A stretch of 64,000 bases of DNA from Bradyrhizobium sp. NDS-1. Its GTDB lineage: Bacteria > Pseudomonadota > Alphaproteobacteria > Rhizobiales > Xanthobacteraceae. Below the pieces are notes generated by a model. That model did not search any database and was not told where the DNA came from. It worked only from the letters and a program-made list of their open reading frames with translations. The stretch spans positions 806,001 through 870,000 of the forward strand of contig NZ_CP136628.1 in the NCBI RefSeq assembly GCF_032918005.1. Direction: 5' to 3'. The position numbers and the translations under genes were made by a program. Below, piece after piece: positions 25,222 to 33,994 of the stretch; within the stretch, counting starts at the first letter, position 1, and each line of letters begins with the position of its first letter.

Positions 25222-27435
25222 ATGTCGTACAAGAACTTCAAGGTCGAGACCGACGCAGACGGCATCGCGCTCGTCACCTGGGACATTCCGGGCCGTTCGA
25301 TGAACGTGCTCGACGAGACCTCGACCAGCGAGCTGGACGCGATCGTCAAGGCGACCACGGCGGACGCCGCGGTGAAGGGCGTCGTCATCACCTCTGCCAA
25401 GGAAGCCTTCTGCGCCGGCGCGGATCTGTCGATGCTCGAGGGCATGAACCAGGCCTATGCGAAGGTCTTCAAGGAGCAGGGCGAGACCGCCGCGAACCAG
25501 ATGCTGTTCGACCAGAGCCGTCGCTTCTCGCAGGTGCTGCGCTCGATCGAGACCTCAGGCAAGCCGTGGGCGGCCGCGATCAACGGCCTCGCGCTTGGCG
25601 GCGGTTTCGAGATCACGCTGTGCTGCCACTATCGCGTGGCGGCTGAGAATCCCAAGACGCGCCTCGGCCTGCCCGAGGTCAAGGTCGGCCTGTTCCCCGG
25701 CGCCGGCGGTACGCAGCGCGTGCCGCGCCTGGTGCCGCCGCAGGACGCGATGACGATCCTGCTCAAGGGCGATCCTGTCACGGTGGACAAGGCCAAGGCG
25801 CTGAACCTGATCCACGCCATCGTTCCTGCCGCCGACCTCGTCAAGGCCGCAAAGGACTGGATCAAGGGCGGCGGCAAGGCGGTCGCGCCCTGGGACGAGA
25901 AGGGTTTCAAGCTGCCCGGCGGCCCGGTGTTCTCCAAGGCCGGCATGATGATGTTCCCGGCCGGCAACGCGATCTACCGCCGCGAGACCTACGACAATTA
26001 TCCGGCCGCGCGCGCCATCATGAGCTGCGTCTATGAAGGCCTGCAGTTGCCGATCGACGCGGCGCTTCGCGTCGAGTCGCGCTACTTCACCTCGGTGCTG
26101 CGCTCGAAGGAAGCGGCCGCGATGATCCGCAGCCTGTTCCTGTCGATGCAGGAGCTGAACAAGGGCGCGCGCCGCCCGAAGGACGTAGCCCCGACCAAGG
26201 TGAAGAAGATCGCGGTGATCGGCGCCGGCTTCATGGGTGCGAGCGTCGGCTACGTCTCGGCCCGCGCCGGCCTCGACGTCGTCTTGATCGACCGCGACCA
26301 GGAGAGCGCCGACAAGGGCAAGGCGCATGCTCAGAAGGTGATCGAGGAGCAGATCAAGAAGGGCCGCGCCAAGCCCGGTGATGCCGAGGCGCTGCTCGCG
26401 CGCATCACGCCGACCGCGGACTATGCCGCGCTGAAGGACGTCGACCTCGTCATCGAGGCGGTGTTCGAGGACCGCAAGGTCAAGGCGGAGACCTTCGCCA
26501 AGGCACAGCAACATCTCAAACCCGACGTGATCTTCGCCTCGAATACCTCGACGCTGCCGATCACCTCGCTGGCCGAGAGCTTCAAGGACCAGGGCAAGTT
26601 CGTCGGCATCCACTTCTTCTCGCCGGTCGAGAAGATGATGCTGGTCGAGATCATCAAGGGCAAGAACACCGGCGACCTCGCGCTCGCGACCGCGCTCGAC
26701 TACGTCCGGCAGATCGGCAAGACACCGATCGTCGTCAACGACTCCAGAGGCTTCTTCGCCAACCGCTGCGTCGGCCGCTATGTCGCCGAGGGCAACGAGA
26801 TGTTCCTCGAAGGCGTGCCGCCGGCGATGATCGAGAACTGCGCCAAGATGGCCGGCATGCCGGTTGGCCCGCTCTCGCTGTCGGATGAAGTCGCGCTCGA
26901 CCTCGGCCTCAAGATCATGAAGGCGACGGAGGCCGATCTCGGTCCCAACGCCATCAACCCCGACCAGAAGAAGCTGATGGTGGAGATGGTCGAGAAGCAG
27001 GGCCGTTTGGGCCGCAAGAACAGCAAGGGCTTCTACGACTATCCCGAGAAGGGCAAGGGCCAGAAGAGCCTGTGGCCTGGCCTCTCGGCCTTGCAGCCGA
27101 AACAGCTCGACCCCGACACGCTCGATATCGAGGAGCTGAAGCAACGCTTCCTGGTGGTGCAGGCGGTGGAAGCCGCGCGCACGGTCGAGGACCATGTCAT
27201 CACCGATCCGCGCGAGGCGGATGTCGGCTCCATCCTCGGCTTCGGCTTCGCCCCGTTCACCGGCGGCACGCTGTCCTATATCGACTTCATGGGCCCCAAG
27301 ACGTTCGTCGAGCTCTGCCACAAGCTGGAGGCGAAATACGGCTCGCGCTTCACGCCGCCGAAGCTGCTGGAGGAGATGGCCGCGAAGGGCGAAACCTTCT
27401 ACGGCCGCTTCGCGCCGAAGAAGGCGGCGGCCTGA
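25222..27435 (+). CDS. Bifunctional enoyl-CoA hydratase / 3-hydroxyacyl-CoA dehydrogenase (FadB/FadJ type)
   Basis: A 737-residue fusion carrying two successive beta-oxidation steps. The N-terminal crotonase domain (about residues 1-190) shows [15 protein letters not shown] and [19 protein letters not shown], including the catalytic Glu segment. The NAD-binding fold starts near residue 328 ([20 protein letters not shown]), with [12 protein letters not shown] and the catalytic [17 protein letters not shown], followed by two C-terminal dehydrogenase helical domains. ATG at 25222 follows GAGGAG. It is the last gene of the acyl-CoA dehydrogenase-thiolase-FadB set and is closed by a hairpin shared with the convergent GST gene. 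Confidence 0.96.
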   Translation: MSYKNFKVETDADGIALVTWDIPGRSMNVLDETSTSELDAIVKATTADAAVKGVVITSAKEAFCAGADLSMLEGMNQAYAKVFKEQGETAANQMLFDQSRRFSQVLRSIETSGKPWAAAINGLALGGGFEITLCCHYRVAAENPKTRLGLPEVKVGLFPGAGGTQRVPRLVPPQDAMTILLKGDPVTVDKAKALNLIHAIVPAADLVKAAKDWIKGGGKAVAPWDEKGFKLPGGPVFSKAGMMMFPAGNAIYRRETYDNYPAARAIMSCVYEGLQLPIDAALRVESRYFTSVLRSKEAAAMIRSLFLSMQELNKGARRPKDVAPTKVKKIAVIGAGFMGASVGYVSARAGLDVVLIDRDQESADKGKAHAQKVIEEQIKKGRAKPGDAEALLARITPTADYAALKDVDLVIEAVFEDRKVKAETFAKAQQHLKPDVIFASNTSTLPITSLAESFKDQGKFVGIHFFSPVEKMMLVEIIKGKNTGDLALATALDYVRQIGKTPIVVNDSRGFFANRCVGRYVAEGNEMFLEGVPPAMIENCAKMAGMPVGPLSLSDEVALDLGLKIMKATEADLGPNAINPDQKKLMVEMVEKQGRLGRKNSKGFYDYPEKGKGQKSLWPGLSALQPKQLDPDTLDIEELKQRFLVVQAVEAARTVEDHVITDPREADVGSILGFGFAPFTGGTLSYIDFMGPKTFVELCHKLEAKYGSRFTPPKLLEEMAAKGETFYGRFAPKKAAA

Positions 27436-27448
27436 CGGGGCCCGGAGC

Positions 27449-27475
27449 CCCGGATTGCGCTGCGCTCCATCCGGG
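27449..27475. repeat. Intergenic palindrome (CCCGGAT/ATCCGGG)
   Basis: CCCGGAT and ATCCGGG flank TGCGCTGCGCTCC immediately after the FadB-type gene. The form resembles another short dispersed Bradyrhizobium intergenic element; no second copy was found in this window. Confidence 0.5.
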
Positions 27476-27488
27476 CTACGCACAAATG

Positions 27489-27515
27489 AAAGGCCGGATC
27501 ATTGATCCGGCCTTT
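27489..27515. terminator. Bidirectional hairpin terminator between convergent genes
   Basis: AAAGGCCGGATC and its exact complement flank ATT, giving a 12-bp stem with A/T ends in both directions. It lies between the FadB-type gene stop and the GST stop. Confidence 0.8.
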
Positions 27516-27543
27516 CCATCATCTCGTATGTTGAGCCCCGGCC

Positions 27544-28158
27544 TTACTTCGCCTGGACCAGCCCTTCCTCCTTCAGGGCTTCCTGCACCTGAGGCCGCGC
27601 CGCGACGCGCGCCTTGTAGGCGGCGAGGTTCGGCATCGCCGAGAGGTCGAACTTCATCCGGTCGCCCCAGGTGAGCATCGTGAAGAGATAGCCGTCGGCC
27701 ACCGTGAACTGCTTGCCCATGAGATAGTCGCGGCCGGCGAGCTGGCTGTCGATGTATTTCAGCTTGCCCATGACGCGATCCCTGAAGAAGGCCTTGGCTT
27801 CGTCGTTGAGGGCCGGCGCGAACAGCGGACCAAAGCTCTTGTGCACCTCGGACGTGAGGAAATTCAGCCACTCCAGCAGCTTGTAGCGCTCGGAACTGCC
27901 GTGGGCCGGTGCCAGCGCCTTGGCTGAAGCCTGATCGGCGATCATCTGGACAATCACCGGACCTTCCGTCACGATCTCACCGCTGTCGAGGCCCAGCGCA
28001 GGGACTTGGCCCTTGGGGTTCAGCTTCAGATAATCCTCGCCATTTTCGAGCTTCTTGGCCCGGAGATCGACCTTGACCAGCTCATAGGGCAGGCCGGCTT
28101 CCAGGAGCGCTATGTGGGGGGACAGCGAGCAGGCACCGGGCGCATAATACAGTTTCAT
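27544..28158 (-). CDS. gst: Glutathione S-transferase
   Basis: A 204-residue bacterial beta-class-like GST. The N-terminal thioredoxin fold carries MKLYYAPGACSLSPHIALLE, with the family cysteine at position 10, and the cis-proline region GQVPALGLDSGEIVTEGPVI. The all-helical C-terminal domain includes YLMGKQFTVADGYLFTML. It likely conjugates or reduces electrophiles with glutathione in the cytoplasm. ATG at 28158 has AGAAGGA upstream. It is divergent from a MarR regulator whose palindromic operators cover the promoter; gshA, which makes the glutathione precursor, is one gene further on. Confidence 0.94.
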   Translation of the reverse strand: MKLYYAPGACSLSPHIALLEAGLPYELVKVDLRAKKLENGEDYLKLNPKGQVPALGLDSGEIVTEGPVIVQMIADQASAKALAPAHGSSERYKLLEWLNFLTSEVHKSFGPLFAPALNDEAKAFFRDRVMGKLKYIDSQLAGRDYLMGKQFTVADGYLFTMLTWGDRMKFDLSAMPNLAAYKARVAARPQVQEALKEEGLVQAK

Positions 28159-28199
28159 GGAATTTCCTTCTCTTGAAGCTTGGTTCGGCCGAAACTGCG

Positions 28200-28259
28200 A
28201 TTACATGCAGCTGCTTGGAATAGTCAAGATTGATGCAGCTGCATCAAATGGGGTAAGAG
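28200..28259. promoter_or_regulatory. Divergent gst/marR promoters with two MarR-type operators
   Basis: The minus-strand promoter for gst reads TTGACT (28227-28222), N16, TGTAAT (28205-28200), with ATGCAGCTGC at 28205-28214 in its spacer. A possible plus-strand promoter for marR is TTGATG (28231-28236), N17, TAAGAG (28254-28259), overlapped at the -35 by the perfect 16-bp palindrome TGATGCAGCTGCATCA at 28231-28246. The repeated ATGCAGCTGC core at both promoters indicates one repressor binding twice. Confidence 0.72.
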
Positions 28260-28284
28260 ACGGCGACGAGCTTGAGCTGGGACC

Positions 28285-28779
28285 ATGAAACGCAAACCAT
28301 CGACCGAAGCGACGTCCGCCTGGATCCGCCTGATGCGCGTGCCGAGCCGGGTGCTCGATTGCGTCGAGCAGGACCTGAAGAAGGCCGGCTTCCCGCCGCT
28401 GGCCTGGTATGACGCCCTGCTCGAATTGTCGCGGGCGCCCTCGGGCGAGCTGCGGCCGGTCGAACTCGAACGGCAGATGCTGATCCCGCAATACTCCACC
28501 TCGCGCCTGATCGACCGCCTGGTCGACGAGGGCCTGGCGTCGCGGCGCGAATGCAAGATCGACAAGCGCGGCCAATTCGTCGAGATCACGGAAGCCGGCC
28601 GCGAGTTGCAGAAGCGGATGTGGAGTGCCTATTCGGCCGCGATCGAGAAGTATGTCGGTTCGAAACTGTCCGACGCCGATGCCATCAAGCTCAGCGGGCT
28701 GCTCGACCGCCTGGGCTGCTCGTGCGGCGAGATGAAACTACCGCCCGCGGGCGTCAACGAAAGCATGCCGTCGCGATGA
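28285..28779 (+). CDS. MarR-family transcriptional regulator
   Basis: Protein of 164 residues with the MarR winged helix: LAWYDALLELSRAPSGELRP, then IPQYSTSRLIDRLVDEGLAS and the wing KIDKRGQFVEITEAGRELQK, flanked by dimerisation helices. There is a CSC pair near residue 149 (LGCSCGEM), so thiol or oxidant sensing is possible but speculative. It is divergent from gst with duplicated palindromes between them, pointing to repression of gst and itself. The downstream gshA is on the same strand after a 99-base gap. Confidence 0.92.
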   Translation: MKRKPSTEATSAWIRLMRVPSRVLDCVEQDLKKAGFPPLAWYDALLELSRAPSGELRPVELERQMLIPQYSTSRLIDRLVDEGLASRRECKIDKRGQFVEITEAGRELQKRMWSAYSAAIEKYVGSKLSDADAIKLSGLLDRLGCSCGEMKLPPAGVNESMPSR

Positions 28780-28878
28780 TCGCGCGGCAAATCCACGCGT
28801 CCGCGCAACCGGTGGGTTCGCGGACCATCCTGTCACCCGCGCGCGTTCGGTCGAAGCGCCTTTTGATTAGAGTTTGAT

Positions 28879-30249
28879 ATGGCGCGAGACCAGATCGATA
28901 TGACGCCGCTGCAATCGCGCGACGAACTCGTCGCGTGGTTCGAGGCCGGCAGCAAAGACCCGTCCGAATTCCGCATGGGCACCGAGCACGAGAAGACGCC
29001 GTTCACGCTCGAAGGCCACCGTCCGGTGCCTTACGAGGGCGCGCGCGGCATCGGCGCGTTGCTCGAGGGCATGAAGCTCCTGCTCGGCTGGGAGCCGATC
29101 ATGGAGAAGGGCAACATCATCGGCCTCTACGACGTCACCGGCGGTGGTGCGATCTCGCTCGAGCCCGGCGGACAGTTCGAGCTCTCGGGCGCGCCGGTCG
29201 AGAACGTGCACCAGACCCAGAGCGAGTTGATGGCGCATCTGGCGCAGGTGCGCGAGATCGCAACGCCGCTCGGCATCGGCTTCCTCGGTCTCGGCATGAC
29301 GCCGTCCTGGTCGCGCGCGGACATCCCGATGATGCCCAAGGGCCGCTACAAGATCATGACCAACTACATGCCGAAGGTCGGCCAGTACGGCCTCGACATG
29401 ATGTACCGGACCTGCACGGTGCAGACCAATCTCGACTTCTCCTCCGAAGCCGACATGGTCAAGAAGCTGCGCGTCTCGCTCGCTCTTCAGCCGATCGCAA
29501 CCGCCCTGTTCGCCAATTCGCCGTTCACCGAAGGCAAGCCGAACGGCTTCCTCTCCTTCCGCTCGGAGATCTGGCGCGACACCGACAATGCGCGGTCGGG
29601 CATGATGCCGTGGGCCTTCGAGGACGGCATGGGGTTCGAGCGCTATGTCGACTACGCGCTCGACGTGCCCATGTATTTCGTCAAGCGCGGCGAGGAGTAC
29701 ATCGACGTGTCGGGCTCCTCGTTCCGCGCGTTCTTCGACGGCCGCAACAACAACCTTCCCGGCGAGCGTCCGACCCTGTCGGACTGGGCAAACCATCTCT
29801 CGACGATCTTCCCGGAGGTGAGGCTCAAGCGCTATCTGGAGATGCGCGGCTCCGACGGCGGCCCGTGGGGACGGTTGCCGGCGCTGCCGGCGTTCTGGGT
29901 CGGGCTGCTCTACGACGATGTCGCGCTCGATGCCGCCTGGGAGATCGTCAAGCACTGGAGCGCGGCTGAGCGTCAGGCCCTGCGCGACGACGTGCCGCGC
30001 TTCGGCTTCAAGGCACGGATCAAGGACCGCTATCTGTTCGAGATCGCCAAGGAATGCCTCGCTCTGGCACATGCGGGCCTGCGCCGGCGCGGCCGCATCG
30101 ACCAGCTCGGTCGCGACGAAACGCGGCATCTGGAGCCGCTCGACCGCATCATCGATTCCGGCCGGACCCCGGCCGAGGAAATGTTGGACAAGTTCAACGG
30201 TCCCTGGAAGGGCTCGGTGGAACCAGCCTACGCCGAATACGCGTTCTAG
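28879..30249 (+). CDS. gshA: Glutamate--cysteine ligase, class III (plant/alphaproteobacterial type)
   Basis: A 456-residue GCS2-family ligase making gamma-glutamylcysteine from glutamate, cysteine and ATP, the first step of glutathione synthesis. Recognisable are FRMGTEHEKTPFTLEGHRPV near residue 35, ISLEPGGQFELSGAPVENVH near residue 95 and DMMYRTCTVQTNLDFSSEAD near residue 175. The length matches the plant-like bacterial enzymes rather than E. coli GshA. ATG at 28879 has only a weak ribosome site. Its placement next to marR and gst makes a small glutathione cluster. Confidence 0.95.
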   Translation: MARDQIDMTPLQSRDELVAWFEAGSKDPSEFRMGTEHEKTPFTLEGHRPVPYEGARGIGALLEGMKLLLGWEPIMEKGNIIGLYDVTGGGAISLEPGGQFELSGAPVENVHQTQSELMAHLAQVREIATPLGIGFLGLGMTPSWSRADIPMMPKGRYKIMTNYMPKVGQYGLDMMYRTCTVQTNLDFSSEADMVKKLRVSLALQPIATALFANSPFTEGKPNGFLSFRSEIWRDTDNARSGMMPWAFEDGMGFERYVDYALDVPMYFVKRGEEYIDVSGSSFRAFFDGRNNNLPGERPTLSDWANHLSTIFPEVRLKRYLEMRGSDGGPWGRLPALPAFWVGLLYDDVALDAAWEIVKHWSAAERQALRDDVPRFGFKARIKDRYLFEIAKECLALAHAGLRRRGRIDQLGRDETRHLEPLDRIIDSGRTPAEEMLDKFNGPWKGSVEPAYAEYAF

Positions 30250-30270
30250 TGGGTAGGCCGCCGCTCGGGA

Positions 30271-30324
30271 TTTCAGCCGTTCATCGCCCATACAGGTTTG
30301 CGGCGATCAAATGACCGGCTGAAA
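30271..30324. other. Imperfect long hairpin after gshA
   Basis: TTTCAGCCG pairs with CGGCTGAAA, and inside it ATCGCC pairs with GGCGAT, leaving a loop of about 13 bases. It is followed by A residues, not T, on the plus strand, so it is not a standard terminator for gshA; it may stabilise the 3' end or be a decayed repeat. Confidence 0.45.
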
Positions 30325-30361
30325 AAACCTGAGCGTCGTCAATAACTCGAAAGCTGTTCCG

Positions 30362-30940
30362 ATGGGGAAGGGCCGCCTGTCCGGCGCCGTCATGGCAAAG
30401 GTCCTGCCAAGCGTCGTGGCATGTGTCACGCTGCTCTCGCTCGCATGCGCGAGCGTGCCGGCGCGCGCCCAGACTGCGTTCGACCGGCCCGGCGGCGACT
30501 ATTTCAGCTCACCGGTCGCCTCAGGCGATCCCGAGGATTGCGCGCTGCTGTGCGAGCGTGACCGCCGTTGCCGTTCCTGGAGCTTCAACTATCCCGACGT
30601 CGAAGGCGGTTCGGCGGTGTGCTGGCTGAAGAACACCGTGCCGGCGCGCGTGCCGGGCAGTTGCTGCATCTCCGGTGTGCGCGGCGCCGGCGTGATCGAG
30701 CCGCGGGTCGAGGGCGTGGAGACGTCGATCGACCGTCCCGGCGGAGATCTGCGCAATTTCGAGCTGAAGGAGGGGGAGGGCGTCGAGGCCTGCAAGGCCG
30801 CGTGCACCGCCGACAACAAATGCCGCGCCTTCACCTATGCCCGCCCCGGCTACACCGGACGTGAGGCGCGCTGCTTCCTGAAAAAGGAAATCAAGCCGCC
30901 GCGCCGCAAGGCGGGATTCACCTCGGGCGTGGTGCGATAA
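30362..30940 (+). CDS. Exported PAN/Apple-domain protein
   Basis: Protein of 192 residues with a signal peptide (core VVACVTLLSLACASVPARA) and two PAN/Apple-like repeats. Repeat one is FDRPGGDYFSSPVASGDPED with CALLCERDRRCRSWSFNYP; repeat two is IDRPGGDLRNFELKEGEG with CKAACTADNKCRAFTYARPG. Conserved cysteines in each would form disulfides. PAN domains bind proteins or carbohydrates, and the ligand is unknown. ATG at 30362 or ATG at 30392 may be used. It follows gshA after 112 bases that hold a hairpin. Confidence 0.82.
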   Translation: MGKGRLSGAVMAKVLPSVVACVTLLSLACASVPARAQTAFDRPGGDYFSSPVASGDPEDCALLCERDRRCRSWSFNYPDVEGGSAVCWLKNTVPARVPGSCCISGVRGAGVIEPRVEGVETSIDRPGGDLRNFELKEGEGVEACKAACTADNKCRAFTYARPGYTGREARCFLKKEIKPPRRKAGFTSGVVR

Positions 30941-30969
30941 GCTCCGCTCTCTTCGTCGTCGGCGCTGCC

Positions 30970-31054
30970 GTAGGGTGGACAAAGGCGCAAAGCGCCGTGC
31001 CCACGATCTTTGCGATATGACGACAGACGAGTGGGCAGGCTACGTTTTGCCCAA
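30970..31054. repeat. Dispersed ~85-bp element, copy A
   Basis: It begins GGGTGGACAAAGGCGC, contains the small hairpin GGCGC-AAA-GCGCC and ends with GTGGGCAGGCTACGTTTTGC. It is closely similar in sequence and order to the reverse complement of 52636-52720, so two copies of one intergenic family are in this window. Confidence 0.7.
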
Positions 31055-31088
31055 CTGCGATCTCTCACTGGCAATCACCTACGAGATC

Positions 31089-31655
31089 TCACTCTGTGGC
31101 GATCACGGTGAGCTCCGGCCACAGCGCCCGCCATCGCGCGGCCTTTGCCGCGTAGTTCGCCGTTGAAAAATTCGGGCTTGGATTTGGCCGCACGATCAAC
31201 CCTACGACATCGTCAAACCCATGCGGCGCGTAGACCTCGTAACCATCTCCTGCGCGCCGGACGCCGACCTGCGTGTTCTGCGTCAGGAAGCGATCGATGC
31301 CTTCTCTCGAGCTTCTCAGGGACGGATAGGGCAAGCCGTGCTTGGCGGGGTACCACAGATGCACGCGGGCCTGGTTGCGGATCTCGACTTTGACGCCGAG
31401 ATGCGCGAGCCGCGCGTGCAGCTTGCGGATGACCGTGTCCTCCGCATCCCACGAAGTATCGGGATCGAAATAGAACACGTCATAGTCGGCGATGCCGTGA
31501 TCGATCGGGCGGCGCGTGAGCACGTTCCACACGGTCTGCACCAGGCATCCGGAAACCAGCCAGGTATCCGGCAGCCCGAGGCGATGCAGTTCATCGATGA
31601 TCGCGACGTTGACGGGATTTCTCAGCGCGAGCGCGAGGAATTCGTCACGGTTCAT
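31089..31655 (-). CDS. Nucleotidyltransferase-fold protein (DUF925 / NTP_transf_6)
   Basis: A 188-residue protein with the minimal nucleotidyltransferase pattern: TWLVSGCLVQTVWNVLTRRP, then IADYDVFYFDPDTSWDAED, where the acidic pair would bind metal, and a C-terminal helical part ending AAKAARWRALWPELTV. This fits the NTP_transf_6 family, whose members are mostly uncharacterised. ATG at 31655 is the natural start (MNRDEFLALALRNPVN); the longer frame upstream overlaps lepB and is rejected. It lies 19 bases downstream of lepB on the same strand. Confidence 0.82.
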   Translation of the reverse strand: MNRDEFLALALRNPVNVAIIDELHRLGLPDTWLVSGCLVQTVWNVLTRRPIDHGIADYDVFYFDPDTSWDAEDTVIRKLHARLAHLGVKVEIRNQARVHLWYPAKHGLPYPSLRSSREGIDRFLTQNTQVGVRRAGDGYEVYAPHGFDDVVGLIVRPNPSPNFSTANYAAKAARWRALWPELTVIATE

Positions 31656-31674
31656 CGTCGTGCAGTGAGGTGAC

Positions 31675-32454
31675 CTAATGTACCGCGGTGAAGAACCGTG
31701 CCAGCCTGAATCCCGACAGCCAGGTCCACACCGGCTGGCCGCGCATGCCGAGATCCCAGGAGCCGAGCACCGCGTCCGCACGGCCGATCAGATTGTCGAT
31801 CGGCAACAGGCCGACGCCGCCGGACCGCAGCGGCACGCGGCTGTCAGAGGAGTTGTCGCGGTTGTCGCCGAGCACGAACAGATGGCCTGATGGCACCGTC
31901 ACTTCCGGCGTATTGTCGAGCGGACCGTTGTCGCGCATCTTGAAGATCAGGTGCGAGACGCCGTTCGGCAGCTTCTCCACATAACGGTAGGCGGGCTCGC
32001 TGCCGCCATTGTCGTCCTCGGCCGCACCGACGCCGTCCGGCTTGAGCTCGGCGGGGCGGTCGTTGATGAAGAGCTGGCCCTGCCGCATCTGGATGCGATC
32101 GCCCGGCAGTCCCACGACACGCTTGACCCAGGCCTGCGAACGATCGCCGGGCCAGCGAAACACCACGACGTCGCCGAGCTTCGGCGTCTCCGCGAACACG
32201 CGTCCGGTCTCGGGCAGGCTGATTTGAATCGGCAGCGACGAGGTGCCGTAGCCATAGGGAAATTTCGAGGCGAGCAGCGCATCGCCGATCAGCAACGTCG
32301 GCTCCATCGAGCCCGACGGCACGTAGAACGGCTCGGCGAGCGCGCCCTTGGCGATGAAGACGGCGGCGACGATACCGGCGAGCTGAACGATCTGTCCGCC
32401 CCAGCCGCTGCTCTTACGCTTGGGCGTGACAGTGACCTTTTCTTCAACGCTCAT
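31675..32454 (-). CDS. lepB: Signal peptidase I
   Basis: A 259-residue membrane serine peptidase that removes signal peptides from exported proteins. One membrane helix lies at about residues 21-40 (IVQLAGIVAAVFIAKGAL). The catalytic nucleophile is Ser49 in VPSGSMEPTL and the general base is Lys111 in WVKRVVGLPGDRI, followed by GDNRDNSSDSR. ATG at 32454 overlaps the tldD stop by four bases (ATGA), so it is translationally coupled to tldD. The usual acpS-lepB-rnc-era context is absent, so this may be an additional paralogue. Confidence 0.94.
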   Translation of the reverse strand: MSVEEKVTVTPKRKSSGWGGQIVQLAGIVAAVFIAKGALAEPFYVPSGSMEPTLLIGDALLASKFPYGYGTSSLPIQISLPETGRVFAETPKLGDVVVFRWPGDRSQAWVKRVVGLPGDRIQMRQGQLFINDRPAELKPDGVGAAEDDNGGSEPAYRYVEKLPNGVSHLIFKMRDNGPLDNTPEVTVPSGHLFVLGDNRDNSSDSRVPLRSGGVGLLPIDNLIGRADAVLGSWDLGMRGQPVWTWLSGFRLARFFTAVH

Positions 32455-33878
32455 GCGCCCGTTCCACCCACCGTGATGCGTTCCATCAGCAGCGACGGCT
32501 GGCCGACGCCGACGGGCACACCCTGGCCGTTCTTGCCGCAGGTGCCGATGCCGGTATCGAGCGCAAGGTCGTTGCCGATCATGCGGATCCGGTGCAGGTC
32601 GGTCGGCCCGTTGCCGATCAGCATGGCGCCCTTCAGCGGGGCGCCCAGCTTGCCGTTCTCGATCTTGTAGGCCTCGGTGCACTGGAACACGTATTTGCCC
32701 GAGGTGATGTCGACCTGGCCGCCGCCGAAATTCGCGGCGAAGACGCCATTCTTCACCGAGGCGAGGATCTCGGCCGGATCGCGGTCGCCCGCGAGCATGT
32801 AGGTGTTGGTCATGCGCGGCATCGGCACGTGGGCATAGCCCTGGCGGCGCCCGTTGCCGGTCGGCTTCATGTTCATCAGGCGTGCGTTCTGGCGGTCCTG
32901 CATGTAGCCGACCAGGATGCCGTCTTCGATCAGCACGGTGCGATTGGTCGGCGTGCCCTCGTCGTCGATCGACAGCGAGCCTCGGCGCGAGGCAATCGTG
33001 CCGTCGTCGACCACGGTGACGCCCTTGGCTGCGACCTGCTGGCCCATCAAGCCGGCGAATGCAGACGTCTTCTTGCGGTTGAAGTCGCCCTCGAGGCCAT
33101 GGCCGACCGCTTCGTGCAGCATCACGCCGGGCCAGCCGGCGCCAAGCACGACGTCCATCTCGCCGGCCGGCGCCGGAATCGATTCCAGGTTGACCAGGGC
33201 TTCGCGCAGGGCGCCATCGGCGGCGTCGCGCCAGTTCTTGCTCTCGATGAATTCGGCATAGCCGGCCCGGCCGCCATAACCCTTGCTGCCGCTCTCCTGG
33301 CGATCGCCCTGGCCGGCGACGACGGAGACGTTGACGCGCACGAGCGGGCGAATGTCGCGATAGCTCTCGCCGTCGGGCCGCAGGATCTCGACCACCTGCC
33401 AGGTTGCGCCCAGGCTGACGCTGACCTGCCGCACCCGAGGATCCTTGTCGCGCAGGTAAGCGTCGATCTCGGCGAGCAGTTTGACTTTTGTCTCGAAGCC
33501 CGGCGCGTCCAGCGGATTGTCGTCGCCATAGAGGCGCACATTGGTACGCGGGGGCGGGGACGCAAAGCTGCCGGAATAGCCGCCGCGCACGGCCGCGACC
33601 GCGTCCGCGGCGCGGATCAGCGCGGGCAGCGACACGTCGGAGGAATGCGCGTAGCCGACCGCGTCGTCCTTGACCGCGCGCAGGCCAAACCCTTGCGAGG
33701 TGTCGTAGGTCGCCTGCTTCAGACGCCCGTTGTCGAACATCAGCGCTTCGGTCTGGCTGTATTCCAGGAACAGCTCACCGTCGTCGGCGCCAGCGAGCCC
33801 GCGCGCCACCTCGCTGCGAACCTGGTCGCGATCGAGATTGGCGCGGTCGAGCAGGGAGGTCGTGGCAGGGTTTGTCAT
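32451..33878 (-). CDS. tldD: Metalloprotease TldD
   Basis: A 475-residue TldD-type zinc protease subunit, which together with TldE/PmbA processes peptides such as microcin B17 precursor or CcdA. The zinc motif HEAVGHGLEGDF is near residue 240, and the conserved GNGRRQGYAHVPMPRMTNTY and GVPVGVGQPSLLMERITVGG are in the C-terminal half. ATG at 33878 (MTNPATTSLLDR) is preferred; ATG at 33890 is also possible. No tldE/pmbA partner is in the window. Its stop overlaps the lepB start. Confidence 0.94.
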   Translation of the reverse strand: MTNPATTSLLDRANLDRDQVRSEVARGLAGADDGELFLEYSQTEALMFDNGRLKQATYDTSQGFGLRAVKDDAVGYAHSSDVSLPALIRAADAVAAVRGGYSGSFASPPPRTNVRLYGDDNPLDAPGFETKVKLLAEIDAYLRDKDPRVRQVSVSLGATWQVVEILRPDGESYRDIRPLVRVNVSVVAGQGDRQESGSKGYGGRAGYAEFIESKNWRDAADGALREALVNLESIPAPAGEMDVVLGAGWPGVMLHEAVGHGLEGDFNRKKTSAFAGLMGQQVAAKGVTVVDDGTIASRRGSLSIDDEGTPTNRTVLIEDGILVGYMQDRQNARLMNMKPTGNGRRQGYAHVPMPRMTNTYMLAGDRDPAEILASVKNGVFAANFGGGQVDITSGKYVFQCTEAYKIENGKLGAPLKGAMLIGNGPTDLHRIRMIGNDLALDTGIGTCGKNGQGVPVGVGQPSLLMERITVGGTGA

Positions 33879-33994
33879 GCGTCCGTCCATTAGCGGAAGA
33901 TGTAGGGCAAGATAATGGTTTCGGACCGGTTCCGCGAGGGCGCCAAGTCTCACATTACGGAAACAATAGGATCGCTCACCGGCGGTCCAGACCG

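Noticed and set aside
25555..27483. A 642-codon minus-strand frame opposite the FadB-type gene
   Set aside because: It has no recognisable motif and no ribosome site, and lies fully opposite a certain gene.
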